Of a DNA stretch of 39,425 nt, positions 15,958-25,482 are shown piece by piece (within the stretch, counting starts at the first letter, position 1; the number at the start of each line of letters is the position of its first letter). The DNA is from Kiritimatiellia bacterium (GTDB lineage Bacteria > Verrucomicrobiota > Kiritimatiellia > PWTM01). Location of the stretch: the NCBI GenBank assembly GCA_017996315.1, contig JAGOHE010000003.1, positions 1 to 39,425 on the forward strand. Direction: 5' to 3'. A program made the position numbers and the translations under genes. The notes beneath the pieces are model-generated. The model saw only the letters and a program-made list of their open reading frames with translations, had not been told where the DNA came from and did not search any database.

Positions 15958-17076
15958 ATGTCATTGGGCTGGAATCATTGGTATGTGCAGGACGCGATCG
16001 TCGCGTTCCTGCTGCTCGGCCTGGCGCGGATCCTCTGGATTCTGCGCCGGGAACCCTATTGGCGCGCCGCCGCCCGGGAACTCGCGCGTCGAAAAATGGC
16101 CATGGTCTCATTGGGCATCATCGTGATCTATGCCGTCATCGCCCTGCTCGACAGCGTGGGCGGTCATCCCGCCCTGCGGGATTCCGACGGCGCATTGATG
16201 CGCGGGCCGGACGGACGCGTTCTGCGCGATCCCAAGGGGCTTTCGGCGCTCGACTGGATCGCCACGCCGTTGCGCGAGCGCCGCGAAAAGACCTACAGCG
16301 CGCCCTTCGCCCGCGCCCAGTTCACGCCGGAATTCGTGCCGGATTCCGAGGGGAACATCCGGCAGATCTACCCGGAGCTGCGCCATCCCGGCGCCCATCC
16401 GCTGGGCACCGACAAGGTCGGGGAGGATGTGCTCTACCAGGCGCTCAAGGGCGTCCGCACCGGCGTCATTCTTGGATTGGTGACCACGCTGCTGGTGATT
16501 CCATTCGCGATCTTTTTCGGCGTCGTCGCCGGATATTTTGGCGGGGTGACGGATGACCTTATCCAGTATCTCTACACCGTGCTGGCTTCGATTCCGCCGA
16601 TTCTCCTCATCGCCGCGTTCATCATGATTTTCGGACGCGGACTGCCCCAGCTCGTGCTCATCATGGGCATCACCTCATGGACCGGGCTGTGCCGGGTGCT
16701 CCGCGGGGAAACGCTGAAAATCCGCGAGATGGAGTACGTCCAGTCCGCCGAATCGCTCGGACAGTCTCCTGTGCGCATCATCCGCCGGCACATCGTGCCT
16801 AACCTCATGCACCTGGTGGTGATCACCCTGGTGCTCGGGTTCTCGGGCCGGGTGCTTTCGGAGGCGGCCCTGACCTATGTGGGCGTCGGCGTGGGCGCGG
16901 ACACCTATTCATGGGGCCGTATGATCAACGACGCGCGCATGGAGCTGGCGCGCGATCCGGTGGTTTGGTGGAAACTGGCCGCGGCTTTTGTCGCCATGTT
17001 CGGAATCGTGCTTCCCGCCAACGTCTTCGGCGACGCCATTCGCGATGCGTTGGATCCGAGGTTGCGCACCCGATGA
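15958..17076 (+). CDS. ABC transporter permease (OppC/DppC type)
   Basis: A 372-residue partner permease. An extra hydrophobic segment precedes the usual N-terminal helix (AIVAFLLLGLARILWIL, then MAMVSLGIIVIYAVIALLD). A periplasmic region follows with HPLGTDKVGEDVLYQALKG (about 142-160), a hallmark of OppC-like proteins. The core helices follow, with the coupling motif EYVQSAESLGQSPVRIIRRH near 261-280 and the ending DAIRDALDPRLRTR. The start was set at ATG 15958, six bases after the TTG that directly follows the stop of the first permease. Its stop overlaps the ATG of the ATPase gene (ATGA). The long periplasmic insert after helix one resembles YejE. Confidence 0.95.
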   Translation: MSLGWNHWYVQDAIVAFLLLGLARILWILRREPYWRAAARELARRKMAMVSLGIIVIYAVIALLDSVGGHPALRDSDGALMRGPDGRVLRDPKGLSALDWIATPLRERREKTYSAPFARAQFTPEFVPDSEGNIRQIYPELRHPGAHPLGTDKVGEDVLYQALKGVRTGVILGLVTTLLVIPFAIFFGVVAGYFGGVTDDLIQYLYTVLASIPPILLIAAFIMIFGRGLPQLVLIMGITSWTGLCRVLRGETLKIREMEYVQSAESLGQSPVRIIRRHIVPNLMHLVVITLVLGFSGRVLSEAALTYVGVGVGADTYSWGRMINDARMELARDPVVWWKLAAAFVAMFGIVLPANVFGDAIRDALDPRLRTR

Positions 17077-19136
17077 ACGCGAACGTTCCTTCTTCCTCCG
17101 CCGGCGCTCCGCTCCTCGAAGTGCGCGAGTTGAGGTCCTATTTCCACACCGGCCGCGGACCGGCGAGGGCGGTGGACGGGGTGTCGTTTTCGATTCATCC
17201 GGGCGAAGTCTTCGCGCTGGTCGGCGAATCCGGGTCGGGCAAATCCGTCACCGCGCTCTCCATCCTTCAGCTTCTGGCCCGGCCGGCCGGGTACATCGCC
17301 GGCGGGAATATTTTGTTTGAAGGTCGCGACCTTGCGCGGCTCTCTCCGATGGAGATGAGATCGGTGCGCGGCAACCGGATTTCGATGATCTTTCAGGAGC
17401 CGATGACGGCGTTGAATCCGGTTCTCACGGTCGGCTACCAGATCATGGAGGCGTTGCGCAAGCACCGGCGGATGAGCCGGGCGGAGGCGCGGGCGATGGC
17501 GGTGGAGTTGCTGGATCGCGTGGGCATCCCCGATCCCGCCCGCCGCCTGGAGGAATATCCGCACCAGCTCTCCGGAGGCATGCGGCAGCGGGTGATGATT
17601 GCCATGGCCGTCGGGTGCCGCCCGGCGCTGCTGATCGCCGACGAACCGACCACCGCGCTGGACGTCACCGTGCAGGCGCAGGTCTTCGAGTTGCTGCGCG
17701 GACTGGTTCGCGAGAGCCGCACGGCGGTGCTGCTGATTACCCACGACATGGGGCTGGTGTATGAAAACGCCGATCGCGTGGCGGTGATGTATGCGGGGCG
17801 CATGGTCGAGACCGCCCCGCGGGATCGGCTGTTTGCCTGTCCGGCGCATCCCTACACGCAGATGCTGCTGCGCGCCATGCCGGGCCGCGCCGAGCGCGGA
17901 CGGAAACTTGCGGCGATCGAGGGCATGGTGCCCCCGGCCACGGCGTTTCCGCCCGGCTGCCGGTTTGCCAACCGATGTCCAGCCGCCATGGAGCGATGCC
18001 GGATTGAGATTCCGCCGGACTATGAGATCGAAACCGGCCACGTGAGCGCCTGCTATCTCTCGGAAACAGGAGCTCCCGCCCGGATCGATGTGGCAGCGCC
18101 GGCGATATCGGCGCCGACCGCGATTCCCGAAGAACCCCGGTTGGTGGTGCGCGATTTGCGGGTTCATTTCCCCATCCGAAAGGGCATTTTCCAGCGGGTG
18201 CATGGTCATGTGCGCGCCGTGGATGGGGTGGACCTGCAGGTGCGCGCGGGAGAAACGCTGGCGCTCGTGGGCGAGTCCGGCTGCGGGAAAACCACGGTGG
18301 GCAAGGGGATCATCCAGCTGATCCGCCCTACGGACGGCTCCATTCTGTTCCACGGCTCGGAACTGCGCGGACGCTCGCGCGGATCGCTCAAACCGTACCG
18401 CCGCCGCATCCAGGTCATTTTTCAGGATCCGCAATCGAGCTTGAATCCGCGCATGATGGCGGGCGATATCGTGGCGGAGGGCATGGTGGTGCACAACCTC
18501 CATCCGGGGGAGGACGAACGCCGCGCGACCGTCGAAGCGCTGCTGGACAAGGTGGGGCTGCCCGCCGAGGCGATGCACCGGTATCCCCATGAGTTTTCCG
18601 GCGGCCAGCGACAGCGTCTCGCGCTCGCGCGGGCGCTCGCGGTCCACCCGGAATTGATCGTATGCGACGAGGCCACGTCCTCGCTCGATGTGTCGGTGCA
18701 GGCCCAGGCATTGAACCTGCTGCGCGATCTCCAGGCCGAGATGGGATTGTCCTACCTGTTCATCACCCACGACATGGCCGTTGTTCGCTACCTCTCCACG
18801 CGCGTGGCGGTGATGTATCTCGGACGCATTGTGGAGGAGGGGACGACGGAGGATCTGCTGTCCGAACCCCGGCATCCCTACACGCAAGCCCTGCTGTCGG
18901 CGGTCCCGCGCATGGAACCGGACGGACGTCGGAGAATTGTGCTCGAGGGCGACGTGCCTTCGCCGATCCGGCCGCCGACGGGCTGTCATTTTCATCCGCG
19001 CTGCCCCTACGTCATGCCCCAATGCCGGGTGCAGTATCCGGACGCATTTTCCTTCCGTTCGGGCCAGTATTCCCGATGCTGGCTGCATGCCCGCGAGACC
19101 ACCGCCCAACCGTTGCGGAATACGACCTCGCCCTAA
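17073..19136 (+). CDS. Fused double ABC ATPase (OppD-OppF type)
   Basis: A 687-residue cytoplasmic ATPase that joins the two nucleotide-binding subunits of a peptide importer in one chain, as in YejF and GsiA. The first half has Walker A GESGSGKS (about 50-57), signature LSGGMRQR and Walker B LLIADEPTTALD. It is followed by an OppD-type C-terminal motif with the Cys-rich FANRCPAAMERC. The second half (from about 350) has GESGCGKT, FSGGQRQR and VCDEATSSLD, then a second Cys-rich tail (HPRCPYVMPQC). Both sites look catalytically complete. ATG 17073 overlaps the upstream permease stop by four bases. The Cys-rich tails may bind a cluster or metal, as reported for related dipeptide ATPases. No terminator is evident after it. 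Confidence 0.95.
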   Translation: MNANVPSSSAGAPLLEVRELRSYFHTGRGPARAVDGVSFSIHPGEVFALVGESGSGKSVTALSILQLLARPAGYIAGGNILFEGRDLARLSPMEMRSVRGNRISMIFQEPMTALNPVLTVGYQIMEALRKHRRMSRAEARAMAVELLDRVGIPDPARRLEEYPHQLSGGMRQRVMIAMAVGCRPALLIADEPTTALDVTVQAQVFELLRGLVRESRTAVLLITHDMGLVYENADRVAVMYAGRMVETAPRDRLFACPAHPYTQMLLRAMPGRAERGRKLAAIEGMVPPATAFPPGCRFANRCPAAMERCRIEIPPDYEIETGHVSACYLSETGAPARIDVAAPAISAPTAIPEEPRLVVRDLRVHFPIRKGIFQRVHGHVRAVDGVDLQVRAGETLALVGESGCGKTTVGKGIIQLIRPTDGSILFHGSELRGRSRGSLKPYRRRIQVIFQDPQSSLNPRMMAGDIVAEGMVVHNLHPGEDERRATVEALLDKVGLPAEAMHRYPHEFSGGQRQRLALARALAVHPELIVCDEATSSLDVSVQAQALNLLRDLQAEMGLSYLFITHDMAVVRYLSTRVAVMYLGRIVEEGTTEDLLSEPRHPYTQALLSAVPRMEPDGRRRIVLEGDVPSPIRPPTGCHFHPRCPYVMPQCRVQYPDAFSFRSGQYSRCWLHARETTAQPLRNTTSP

Positions 19137-19216
19137 CGGCGGCATCGTCCCGTTCGCGCGTCTGTGTCGTCTGTGATGGTTCGGCGGCGGCGGAGTCGCG
19201 CTCACCCGATGGAACG

Positions 19217-19239
19217 CGTGTGAAATCCGTGTGAAATCC
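19217..19239 (+). repeat. 11-bp tandem direct repeat upstream of the pgk promoter
   Basis: The unit CGTGTGAAATC occurs twice in perfect tandem (19217-19227 and 19228-19238), with one more matching base. The 11-base period is close to one helical turn, so both copies face the same side of the DNA. The repeat ends 9 bases before the -35 box of the pgk promoter, a classic position for an activator. Confidence 0.65.
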
Positions 19240-19248
19240 CGGCCGGGA

Positions 19249-19277
19249 TTGAAAGGGCCGCCATGCGATGTTAGACT
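19249..19277 (+). promoter_or_regulatory. pgk: Sigma70-type promoter of pgk
   Basis: TTGAAA (19249-19254), an exact 17-base spacer and TAGACT (19272-19277). The predicted start near 19284 leaves a leader of about 25 bases carrying a perfect AGGAGGT Shine-Dalgarno (19297-19303). Contrast this with the leaderless genes in the same window. The rest of the gap between the transporter and pgk holds the tandem repeat and nothing else recognisable. Confidence 0.7.
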
Positions 19278-19308
19278 GTCCGGGTTTTCCAACTCCAGGA
19301 GGTCAACC

Positions 19309-20565
19309 GTGAATAAACTGACGATTCGTGACGTGAATGTGAAGGGTCGGCGGGTATTGAGCCGTGTCGATTTTAATGTGCCGATCAAGGACGGCCGGGT
19401 GGCCGACGACACCCGCATCCGCGCCGCATTGCCCACCATACGTCATGTGCTCGAAAACGGCGGATCGTTGGTGCTGATGAGCCATCTGGGCCGGCCCAAG
19501 GGCAAAGGCTACGAAGCCGCGTTCAGCCTCAAACCCGCCGCCGATCGGCTCGCGGAGTTGCTCGGCAAGCCGGTTAAGTTCGGCCCCGACTGCATCAGCG
19601 CCGAAACCATGGCGATGGCGAAATCGCTTCAGCCCGGCGAGGTGATGGTGGTGGAGAATACCCGGTTTTACGCCGATGAAGGCAAAGCGAAGCTCCCCGA
19701 CACCGCCACCGAGGAGGAGAAGAAGGCCGCCAAGGCTGAGATGAAGAAGAAGCAGGCCGAGCTGGCCGAAAAACTCGCGCCGCTGGGTGATGGCGAGATT
19801 TTCGTGAATGATGCCTTTGGCTCCGCCCATCGCGCTCATTCGTCCACCGCGCTGGTGTGCCGGTATTACAAAAAGAATGTCGCCGGTTTCCTGCTGGAAA
19901 AGGAAATCAATTATCTGGGGCAGGCGCTGGCCAGCCCGGAGCGTCCGTTTATCGCCATCCTGGGCGGTGCGAAGGTGAGCGACAAAGTCAATGTCATCAC
20001 CAACCTGCTCACCAAGGTGGATGCGTTGATCATCGGTGGCGCGATGGCGTACACCTTTTACCGCGCGAAGGGCTTGCCCACGGGCAAATCGCTGGTGGAA
20101 GAGGACAAGGCCGATCTCGCGAAGCAAATTCTCGCCGATGCGCAGGCCAAGGGCGTGAAGTTGCTGCTACCGGTGGATCATGTTGTAGCCGACAAATTTG
20201 ACGCCGCAGCGGCAACGCAGGTGGTTCCGGAGGCCGGCATTCCCGAGGGTTGGATGGCGCTGGATATCGGACCGAAGAGCACGGAACTCTTCTGTGCGGC
20301 GATCCGGACCGCGAAAACCGTTGTTTGGAACGGGCCGATGGGCTGTTTCGAAATGGCCCCGTTCGCCGCGGGCACGATGGCGATGGCCTCGGCCATTGCC
20401 GAAACTCCCTGCCTGAGCATCATCGGCGGCGGCGACAGTGTCGCGGCGGTAAACAAGAGCGGGCTGGCGCCCAAGATGACGCACATCAGCACCGGCGGCG
20501 GCGCAAGTCTCGAGTTTCTCGAAGGCAAAACCCTGCCCGGCGTCGCGGCGCTGAGCGACCGGTGA
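19309..20565 (+). CDS. pgk: Phosphoglycerate kinase
   Basis: A 418-residue glycolytic kinase that interconverts 1,3-bisphosphoglycerate + ADP and 3-phosphoglycerate + ATP. The substrate-site signature RVLSRVDFNVP lies at 15-25, SHLGRPKG at 58-65 and VNDAFGSAHRAHSS at 166-179. The nucleotide site includes GGAKVSDK and IGGGDSVAAV near the C-terminus. A charged Lys/Glu-rich insert (about 124-158) before VNDAFG makes it longer than the usual 390-400 residues. The start is GTG 19309, fixed by the perfect AGGAGGT five bases upstream; an upstream ATG at 19231 would extend it across the promoter. gap is not beside it. A long hairpin separates it from hisF. Confidence 0.98.
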   Translation: MNKLTIRDVNVKGRRVLSRVDFNVPIKDGRVADDTRIRAALPTIRHVLENGGSLVLMSHLGRPKGKGYEAAFSLKPAADRLAELLGKPVKFGPDCISAETMAMAKSLQPGEVMVVENTRFYADEGKAKLPDTATEEEKKAAKAEMKKKQAELAEKLAPLGDGEIFVNDAFGSAHRAHSSTALVCRYYKKNVAGFLLEKEINYLGQALASPERPFIAILGGAKVSDKVNVITNLLTKVDALIIGGAMAYTFYRAKGLPTGKSLVEEDKADLAKQILADAQAKGVKLLLPVDHVVADKFDAAAATQVVPEAGIPEGWMALDIGPKSTELFCAAIRTAKTVVWNGPMGCFEMAPFAAGTMAMASAIAETPCLSIIGGGDSVAAVNKSGLAPKMTHISTGGGASLEFLEGKTLPGVAALSDR

Positions 20566-20597
20566 ACCGGCGGCGATCACGTTTCATGATAGCAATC

Positions 20598-20632
20598 CGG
20601 CGTCGGCGGCGGGGGATTCGCCGCTGATGCTG
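20598..20632 (+). promoter_or_regulatory. Long stem-loop between pgk and hisF
   Basis: Bases 20598-20611 can pair with 20619-20632, including a solid six-pair GCGGCG/CGCCGC core, three or four G-T wobbles and a 7-base loop. It ends just before the GGGAG Shine-Dalgarno of hisF (about 20635-20639). No T run follows, so it is not a standard terminator. It could limit readthrough, protect an mRNA end or influence hisF translation. Confidence 0.4.
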
Positions 20633-20646
20633 ATGGGAGCATAACT

Positions 20647-21423
20647 ATGCCGGCCAAACGAATCATTCCTTGTCTGGATGTGAAGGACGGCCGGGTGGTG
20701 AAAGGCGTCCGGTTTGTCGGACTGCGCGATGCCGGAGACCCCGTGGAGGCTGCCCGGGCGTATCAGCAACAGGGCGCCGATGAACTCACGTTTCTCGATA
20801 TCACCGCGTCCCATGAAAACCGCGGCACCATCGTGGACATCGTCCGGTCCGTGGCCGAACAGATTTTCATGCCGCTGACGGTGGGCGGGGGTATCCGCGA
20901 ACTGGCGGATATCCGGCGGCTGCTGCAGGCCGGGGCGGACAAAGTCTCGATCAACACCGCCGCGGTCCAGCGTCCGGATTTGATCGCCGAGGCGGCCGGG
21001 CAGTTTGGCCGTCAGTGCATTGTACTGGCGCTCGATGCCCGGAAGCGCATGGACGGAGAAGAGGGCTGGGAGGTCTATACCCATGGCGGACGGACGCCGG
21101 CCGGGATGGACGCCGTGGAGTGGGCGCGTCGAGCGACGGACTTGGGCGCGGGTGAAATCCTGCTGACCAGCATGGATCGCGACGGCACGAAAGACGGGTA
21201 CGATCTTGCGCTCACTCGCGCCATTTCGGATGCCGTGTCCGTTCCGGTGATCGCTTCAGGAGGAGCGGGTACGCTGCAGCATCTCGCGGACGCGGTGACG
21301 CTGGGAGGCGCGGACGCGGTCTTGGCGGCGTCCATTTTCCATTTCGGCGAGTTCACGATTCATCAGGCCAAAGCGTATCTGCGCGAGCAGGGCATCGAAG
21401 TGCGCGAGGAGACGGCGGGATGA
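20647..21423 (+). CDS. hisF: Imidazole glycerol phosphate synthase subunit HisF
   Basis: A 258-residue TIM-barrel cyclase that uses ammonia from HisH to turn PRFAR into imidazole glycerol phosphate and AICAR. The catalytic aspartates are Asp11 (CLDVKDG) and Asp130 (ALDARK), exactly as in known enzymes. Phosphate-binding loops TVGGGIR (78-84), INTAAV and ASGGAGT are intact. GGGAG precedes the ATG by seven bases. The partner glutaminase HisH is not adjacent. The gene opens a four-gene unit with hisI, trpE and trpG, all joined by ATGA overlaps, so histidine and tryptophan steps are likely co-expressed. Confidence 0.98.
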   Translation: MPAKRIIPCLDVKDGRVVKGVRFVGLRDAGDPVEAARAYQQQGADELTFLDITASHENRGTIVDIVRSVAEQIFMPLTVGGGIRELADIRRLLQAGADKVSINTAAVQRPDLIAEAAGQFGRQCIVLALDARKRMDGEEGWEVYTHGGRTPAGMDAVEWARRATDLGAGEILLTSMDRDGTKDGYDLALTRAISDAVSVPVIASGGAGTLQHLADAVTLGGADAVLAASIFHFGEFTIHQAKAYLREQGIEVREETAG

Positions 21424-21826
21424 GCCGGGATCTCGAAGAAAGCGCGGAGCTTCAACTGGATTTCGACAAGCTGGCCCGGGCGGCCCAGTGCGGCGGTGTG
21501 TTGCCGGTCGCGATTCAGCATGCCGACACGCAGGAGGTCATCCTGCTGGCCTATACCAACGAGGTTGCGTTCCGAAAAGCGATCGCCGAGCGGATGCTGA
21601 TCTTGTGGAGCACGTCGCGCAATGAGCTTTGGGAAAAGGGCCGCACGTCCGGCGAGACGTTCGATCTGATCGAGGTTCGGGTCAATTGCGAGCAGAACTC
21701 GCTGCTCTACCGGGTCCGACCCCGGCGCGGGGGGATTTGCCACACCCGAAACGCGGGCGGGCAGCCCCGCAATTGTTTTTATCGGCGGCTGAATCTGGAT
21801 TCGGGACGATTGGAAAATCTGGATCC

Positions 21827-21830
<4 letters not shown>
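21420..21830 (+). CDS. hisI: Phosphoribosyl-AMP cyclohydrolase (HisI), variant metal motif
   Basis: A 136-residue protein of the HisI family, which hydrolyses the purine ring of PR-AMP in the third step of histidine synthesis. The family core is present: [11 protein letters not shown] (41-51), [15 protein letters not shown] (64-78) and the zinc cysteines Cys90, Cys107 (ICHT) and Cys119 (NCFYR). The magnesium-binding motif, normally Asp-Cys-Asp-x-Asp, reads Asn89-Cys90-Glu91-Gln92-Asn93 here. A long N-terminal part (about 20 residues) and a short C-terminal tail flank the core. HisE is not fused or adjacent. ATGA overlaps join it to hisF and trpE. Gene order supports a histidine role; a different metal or a neofunctionalised enzyme is possible. 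Confidence 0.9.
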
Positions 21831-23364
<1,534 letters not shown>

Positions 23365-23368
<4 letters not shown>

Positions 23369-23940
23369 TTTTCATGCTCGATAACTACGACTCCTTCACC
23401 TACAACCTCGTGCAGTACTTCGGGCAGATGGGTGTGGAAGTGACGGTGCGCCGGAACGATCAGACCAGCGTGGAAGAAATTCGCCGCATGAATCCCGAAC
23501 GCATCGTCATCAGCCCTGGTCCGTGTACACCGGGCGAGGCGGGATTATCGTGCGAGGTGATCCGTGTATTCGGCCCCGAGCGGCCGCTCCTGGGCGTGTG
23601 CCTCGGACATCAGTGCATCGGCGAGGTGTATGGGGGGCGGGTGATACGCGCGGACCGGCTGATGCACGGAAAAACATCGCCCATCCTTCACCGGGGGCAG
23701 GGCGTGTTCCGGGGTCTTCCCAGCCCGTTCTCCGCCACGCGCTATCATTCGCTGCTGGTGGAACGCGCATCCCTTCCTCCGGCGCTCGAGATCACCGCCG
23801 AAACCGCCGAGGGCGAAATCATGGGCCTGCGCCATCGGACCCATCCGGTGCAGGGAGTTCAATTCCATCCGGAATCCATTCTCACCGAATGCGGAATGGA
23901 GTTGCTGCGGAATTTTCTGGAAGATGCGCCCGCGGCCTAA
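23365..23940 (+). CDS. trpG: Anthranilate synthase component II (glutamine amidotransferase)
   Basis: A 191-residue class I glutamine amidotransferase that releases ammonia for TrpE. The triad is Cys79 in GVCLGHQ, and His168 and Glu170 in QFHPES. The N-terminal [15 protein letters not shown] and [11 protein letters not shown] are classic for TrpG/PabA. Such a subunit may also serve folate synthesis with PabB, so a dual role is possible. The start overlaps the trpE stop (ATGA). It ends 15 bases from the stop of the converging DUF503 gene, with no obvious hairpin in so short a gap. Confidence 0.96.
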
Positions 23941-23955
23941 CGGCAGGGCGGCGGA

Positions 23956-24237
23956 TTACATCAGGTGCTGGTCTACGGTAAGTAGATTGTAGCGGGGATC
24001 GCTGCGCAGAAACTGCTGCAGCTCGCTGAGTCTCCGTTCCACCACATCCCGGGTGGCGGCCACTGTGACCATGGCCATTTCCGCGCTCTGCCAGTAATCC
24101 TGGGCGCCCACCTCGGCCACACTGACGTTCATGCGGGCGACGAGCCGATCCTTGATTCCGCGCAGGACGGATCGCTTGTCCTTGAGCGACCGGGCTTCCG
24201 GGATGCTGATCTTGACTTCCAGCAGACCAATGACCAT
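23956..24237 (-). CDS. DUF503 family protein (YlxP-like)
   Basis: A 93-residue protein of the DUF503/YlxP family, small ferredoxin-like folds often found with ribosome-maturation genes such as rbfA, though no such genes are near here. Typical features are the start VIGLLEVKISIPEARSLKDK, the basic RSVLRGIKDRL, and VSVAEVGAQDYWQSAEM in the middle. ATG 24237 was preferred to an upstream ATG at 24258 because GGAGG lies six bases before it (bases 24244-24248) and the family N-terminus begins there. It is divergent from gcvT, with only 55 bases between. Function in the cell is not established. Confidence 0.9.
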   Translation of the reverse strand: MVIGLLEVKISIPEARSLKDKRSVLRGIKDRLVARMNVSVAEVGAQDYWQSAEMAMVTVAATRDVVERRLSELQQFLRSDPRYNLLTVDQHLM

Positions 24238-24257
24238 GCGCAACCTCCGGCGGGGCA

Positions 24258-24286
24258 TTCACGCTCCAATACCGACATGGTACACT
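24258..24286 (+). promoter_or_regulatory. gcvT: Sigma70-type promoter, probably leaderless, for gcvT
   Basis: TTCACG (24258-24263), a 17-base spacer and TACACT (24281-24286). The ATG begins at 24293, seven bases after the -10 box, so transcript and reading frame would start together. No Shine-Dalgarno is seen before the ATG. It overlaps the 5' region of the divergent DUF503 gene, whose own mRNA has a strong GGAGG. Confidence 0.6.
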
Positions 24287-24292
24287 GGCGGC

Positions 24293-25387
24293 ATGAAAAC
24301 TCCACTCTTCGACCGGCACATCGCACTCCATGCTCGCATGGCCCCCTTCGCGGGTTGGGATATGCCCATCCAGTACCAGGGCATTCTCCCCGAGCACCAG
24401 GCGACCCGGACCGGATGCGCGATGTTCGATATTTGTCACATGGGCGAGTTCGAGTTGGAGGGTCCTTCGGCCGCGGCGGATCTGGAGCGCCTGCTGACCT
24501 GCTCCATCGGCACATTGAAAGACGGCCAATGCCGCTATGGGTTCCTGCTGCGGGACGATGGCGGTGTGCTGGATGATTTGACCTGCTATCGGTGGACGCA
24601 GAGCCGGTATTGGCTGGTGGTCAATGCCGGAACGCGCGACGGCGATTTCCAATGGATTCGGGATCACATTTCTTCCGGCACGGCATTGCGCGACATTTCC
24701 GACCGCACCGCGAAGATTGACGTGCAGGGGCCGGGTTCGATGGCGCTGCTGACGCGCGCGTTCGGCGCCGAGTGGCCGACTCTGGGCTATTTTCGTTTCA
24801 CGCGGCATACGGCGGATGGTGTCCCCATGGTGGTCAGCCGAACGGGCTACACGGGGGAGTGGGGCTATGAGCTGTATTTCGATGCGGGCCGCGCGGTGGA
24901 AGTATGGGACCGCCTTCTTGCCGCGGGGGCCACACCCGCCGGCCTCGGCGCGCGGGATACGTTGCGCCTGGAAATGGGATATCCGCTCTACGGCCACGAA
25001 CTCGGCGTTGACCGAACCCCGGTCGCATACGCGCGCGGCGCGTTCATCGATCTGAGCAAGGAATTCACCGGGCGGGAGGCGTGCCGGAAAGACCTGGATT
25101 CGGGCGCCGGGCGCTATCTGACCGGACTGACGCTGGAGGGAAAACGCGCCGCTCGGGCGGGGGATACGGTCTGGGTGGGCGATCGCGAAGTTGGCGTGGT
25201 GACCAGCGGATCGCTCGCGCCCAGTATCGGCGTAGCCGTTGCGCTGGCGTATGTGGACGATGCCTTCACCAAGGACGGCACAGCAGTGGAGGTTCAATGC
25301 CGGGGCGCGCGCCTTGCGGCCCGTGTATCACCGCCGCCGTTCTATGGCCGGGGCACAGCCCGATTGAAGGCGCCTCCGGCGATGTAA
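24293..25387 (+). CDS. gcvT: Aminomethyltransferase (glycine cleavage T protein)
   Basis: A 364-residue folate enzyme of the glycine cleavage system, moving the aminomethyl group of lipoyl-GcvH to tetrahydrofolate with release of ammonia. Family marks are MAPFAGWDMPIQY (16-28), FDICHMGEFEL (45-55), VVNAGTRDGDFQWI, SRTGYTGEWGYELYF and GARDTLRLEMGYPLYGHEL. The final barrel domain is present, so it looks full length. The start is ATG 24293, which sits seven bases after a -10 box; a longer frame to 24131 would run antisense through DUF503. gcvH and gcvP are not in the window. It could instead be a related folate-dependent aminomethyl or demethylating enzyme, but GcvT fits best. Confidence 0.93.
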   Translation: MKTPLFDRHIALHARMAPFAGWDMPIQYQGILPEHQATRTGCAMFDICHMGEFELEGPSAAADLERLLTCSIGTLKDGQCRYGFLLRDDGGVLDDLTCYRWTQSRYWLVVNAGTRDGDFQWIRDHISSGTALRDISDRTAKIDVQGPGSMALLTRAFGAEWPTLGYFRFTRHTADGVPMVVSRTGYTGEWGYELYFDAGRAVEVWDRLLAAGATPAGLGARDTLRLEMGYPLYGHELGVDRTPVAYARGAFIDLSKEFTGREACRKDLDSGAGRYLTGLTLEGKRAARAGDTVWVGDREVGVVTSGSLAPSIGVAVALAYVDDAFTKDGTAVEVQCRGARLAARVSPPPFYGRGTARLKAPPAM

Positions 25388-25454
25388 CTCCGCTTGGTTG
25401 GGGCCGTCCGGGGCTTTTCTGCCTGGCTCCACATGGTGGTGGGGGGTGATATTG

Positions 25455-25476
25455 CCGGCGTTGAAACCGCCGCCGG
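25455..25476 (+). terminator. Weak hairpin between gcvT and the PP2C-like gene
   Basis: CCGGCG (25455-25460) can pair with CGCCGG (25471-25476) around a 10-base loop, in the 95-base gap between converging genes. On the plus strand an AT-rich stretch follows about 10 bases later (AATAATATTTCT), so it could end gcvT transcripts. No T run follows on the minus strand. Tentative. Confidence 0.3.
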
Positions 25477-25482
25477 TGCCGC

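Noticed and set aside
16905-19439. An 844-codon open frame antisense to the fused ATPase and the start of pgk.
   Set aside because: It is rich in Arg, His and Gly, typical of a shadow frame, and both sense genes are certain.
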